Origin: Opitutales bacterium
GTDB taxonomy: Bacteria; Verrucomicrobiota; Verrucomicrobiae; Opitutales; CAG-312
Reading direction: 5' to 3'
DNA length: 6,149 nt
Assembly: GCA_017623955.1 (NCBI GenBank)
Contig: JAGAOA010000250.1
Span: 1 to 6,149 of the forward strand
Each line of letters starts with the position of its first letter. Position 1 is the stretch's first letter. The notes beneath the pieces were generated by a model. It had not been told where the DNA came from and searched no databases. It saw only the letters and a program-made list of their open reading frames with translations. The translations under genes and the position numbers were made by a program. This document shows, in pieces, positions 5,593-6,149 of this stretch.

Positions 5593-6149
5593 ATGGCTAA
5601 AATTACAGTAGATGGAAATCAAGTTATCGATCTGGGCAAAAAAGGCACAGGTAATAGTATCAAATTTAATAGAGTATTTACAAAGGAAGGAGTATTCGCC
5701 TACGACACAGTAAAATGGGTACGTCAAGACATAAAGATGTTTGCGGCGGGCGAAGTAGTCTTTGAACGTAAGAATGTTGAAGTACCTGCACATTGGGGTG
5801 ATAACGCATTAAAAATCACAATAAGTAAGTACATCTTTGGTGAAAAGCCAGGAACTCCAGAATACGAAGATTCACTAAAACATATTTTCGACCGTATAGC
5901 CAACACGTATACAGTTTGGGGGTTTCAACTGGGTTATTTTGATAGTGAAAAATCAGCGTTGATTTTCAATCAAGAAATGAAGTATATGTTGGTGCATCAA
6001 ATGTGGGCACCTAATAGCCCAGTTTGGTTCAATATTGGACACTGGGAACAGTATCGTTGGGGAAGACCAGACTTGCGTGCATCGCTTGATTCAAAAGGCA
6101 CAGCAGCATATTATGGCGTAGAGACAAAGAAAGGAATTGTCGAAGCAAA
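5593..6149 (+). CDS. nrdJ: Adenosylcobalamin-dependent (class II) ribonucleotide reductase, N-terminal part (3' end cut)
   Basis: Class II reductases make deoxyribonucleotides from ribonucleotides using an adenosylcobalamin-derived radical, with or without oxygen. The 185 visible codons match the start of the long B12-dependent family: IKFNRVFTKEGVFAYDTVKW (23-42), GEVVFERKNVEVPAHWGDNA (53-72), ISKYIFG (77-83), IFDRIANTYTVWGFQLGYF (97-115), then LVHQMWAPNSPVWFNIGHW (131-149), whose NSPVWFN block lines the substrate site. The catalytic cysteines, loop 2 and C-terminal redox cysteines lie beyond the right edge; no Cys occurs in the visible part, so activity cannot be judged here. An insert-like stretch (EQYRWGRPDLR and onward) follows NSPVWFNIG, as in many long-form members. 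It is transcribed alone from its own promoter behind the terminator. The start is the first ATG and gives a normal N-terminus. Confidence 0.9.
   Translation, partial: MAKITVDGNQVIDLGKKGTGNSIKFNRVFTKEGVFAYDTVKWVRQDIKMFAAGEVVFERKNVEVPAHWGDNALKITISKYIFGEKPGTPEYEDSLKHIFDRIANTYTVWGFQLGYFDSEKSALIFNQEMKYMLVHQMWAPNSPVWFNIGHWEQYRWGRPDLRASLDSKGTAAYYGVETKKGIVEA

Noticed and set aside
5569..5906. Two minus-strand open frames opposite the start of nrdJ
   Set aside because: The nrdJ frame is clearly conserved, and these have no recognisable content.
1..6149. Mobile element, phage or defence system
   Set aside because: No transposase, integrase, terminal inverted repeats, toxin-antitoxin pair or nuclease gene is visible; the genes are housekeeping or envelope proteins.

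Overview
The window is AT-rich bacterial chromosomal DNA holding five protein genes; the two at the edges are cut. Likely host: a low-GC member of the PVC/Verrucomicrobiota group, with Bacteroidota or a relative as the main alternative. This is inference from three things: a secreted beta-helix protein with a choice-of-anchor-Q-like segment and a bacterial Ig-like domain, a B12-dependent ribonucleotide reductase, and no clear Shine-Dalgarno sequence before any of the five genes. No marker gene settles the taxonomy.

Layout. Positions 1-1874 (minus strand) carry the first 624 codons of a large secreted, probably surface-exposed beta-helix protein; its 3' end lies beyond the left edge. It has a signal peptide, a leading module, a stack of Cys-Thr-Phe/Gly-Gly-Ala-Ile rungs, an Ig-like domain, and then a second copy of the leading module offset by 472 residues. 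A 157-bp divergent promoter region (1875-2031) separates it from a plus-strand three-gene cluster: a membrane-anchored protein with four helical repeats of exact 67-residue period and a C-terminal formylglycine-generating-enzyme-like (SUMF1-like) domain (2032-3720), hisA (3722-4459), and a class I SAM-dependent methyltransferase of the RlmI/RlmK-related type (4452-5321). Spacing of 1 bp and an 8-bp overlap point to co-transcription, ending at a strong hairpin terminator at 5345-5381. After a 271-bp intergenic region with a likely promoter and a long leader, the first 185 codons of an adenosylcobalamin-dependent (class II) ribonucleotide reductase run off the right edge.

Working together: hisA, the methyltransferase and the reductase are housekeeping enzymes (histidine synthesis, probable rRNA modification, deoxynucleotide supply) with no obvious shared pathway. 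The two more unusual genes are the divergently transcribed envelope proteins, the modular beta-helix protein and the repeat/SUMF1-like membrane protein. They share a promoter region with several TTGAC-type inverted repeats and could be co-regulated. I see no mobile element, CRISPR array, tRNA or rRNA, and no convincing new defence or mobile system.
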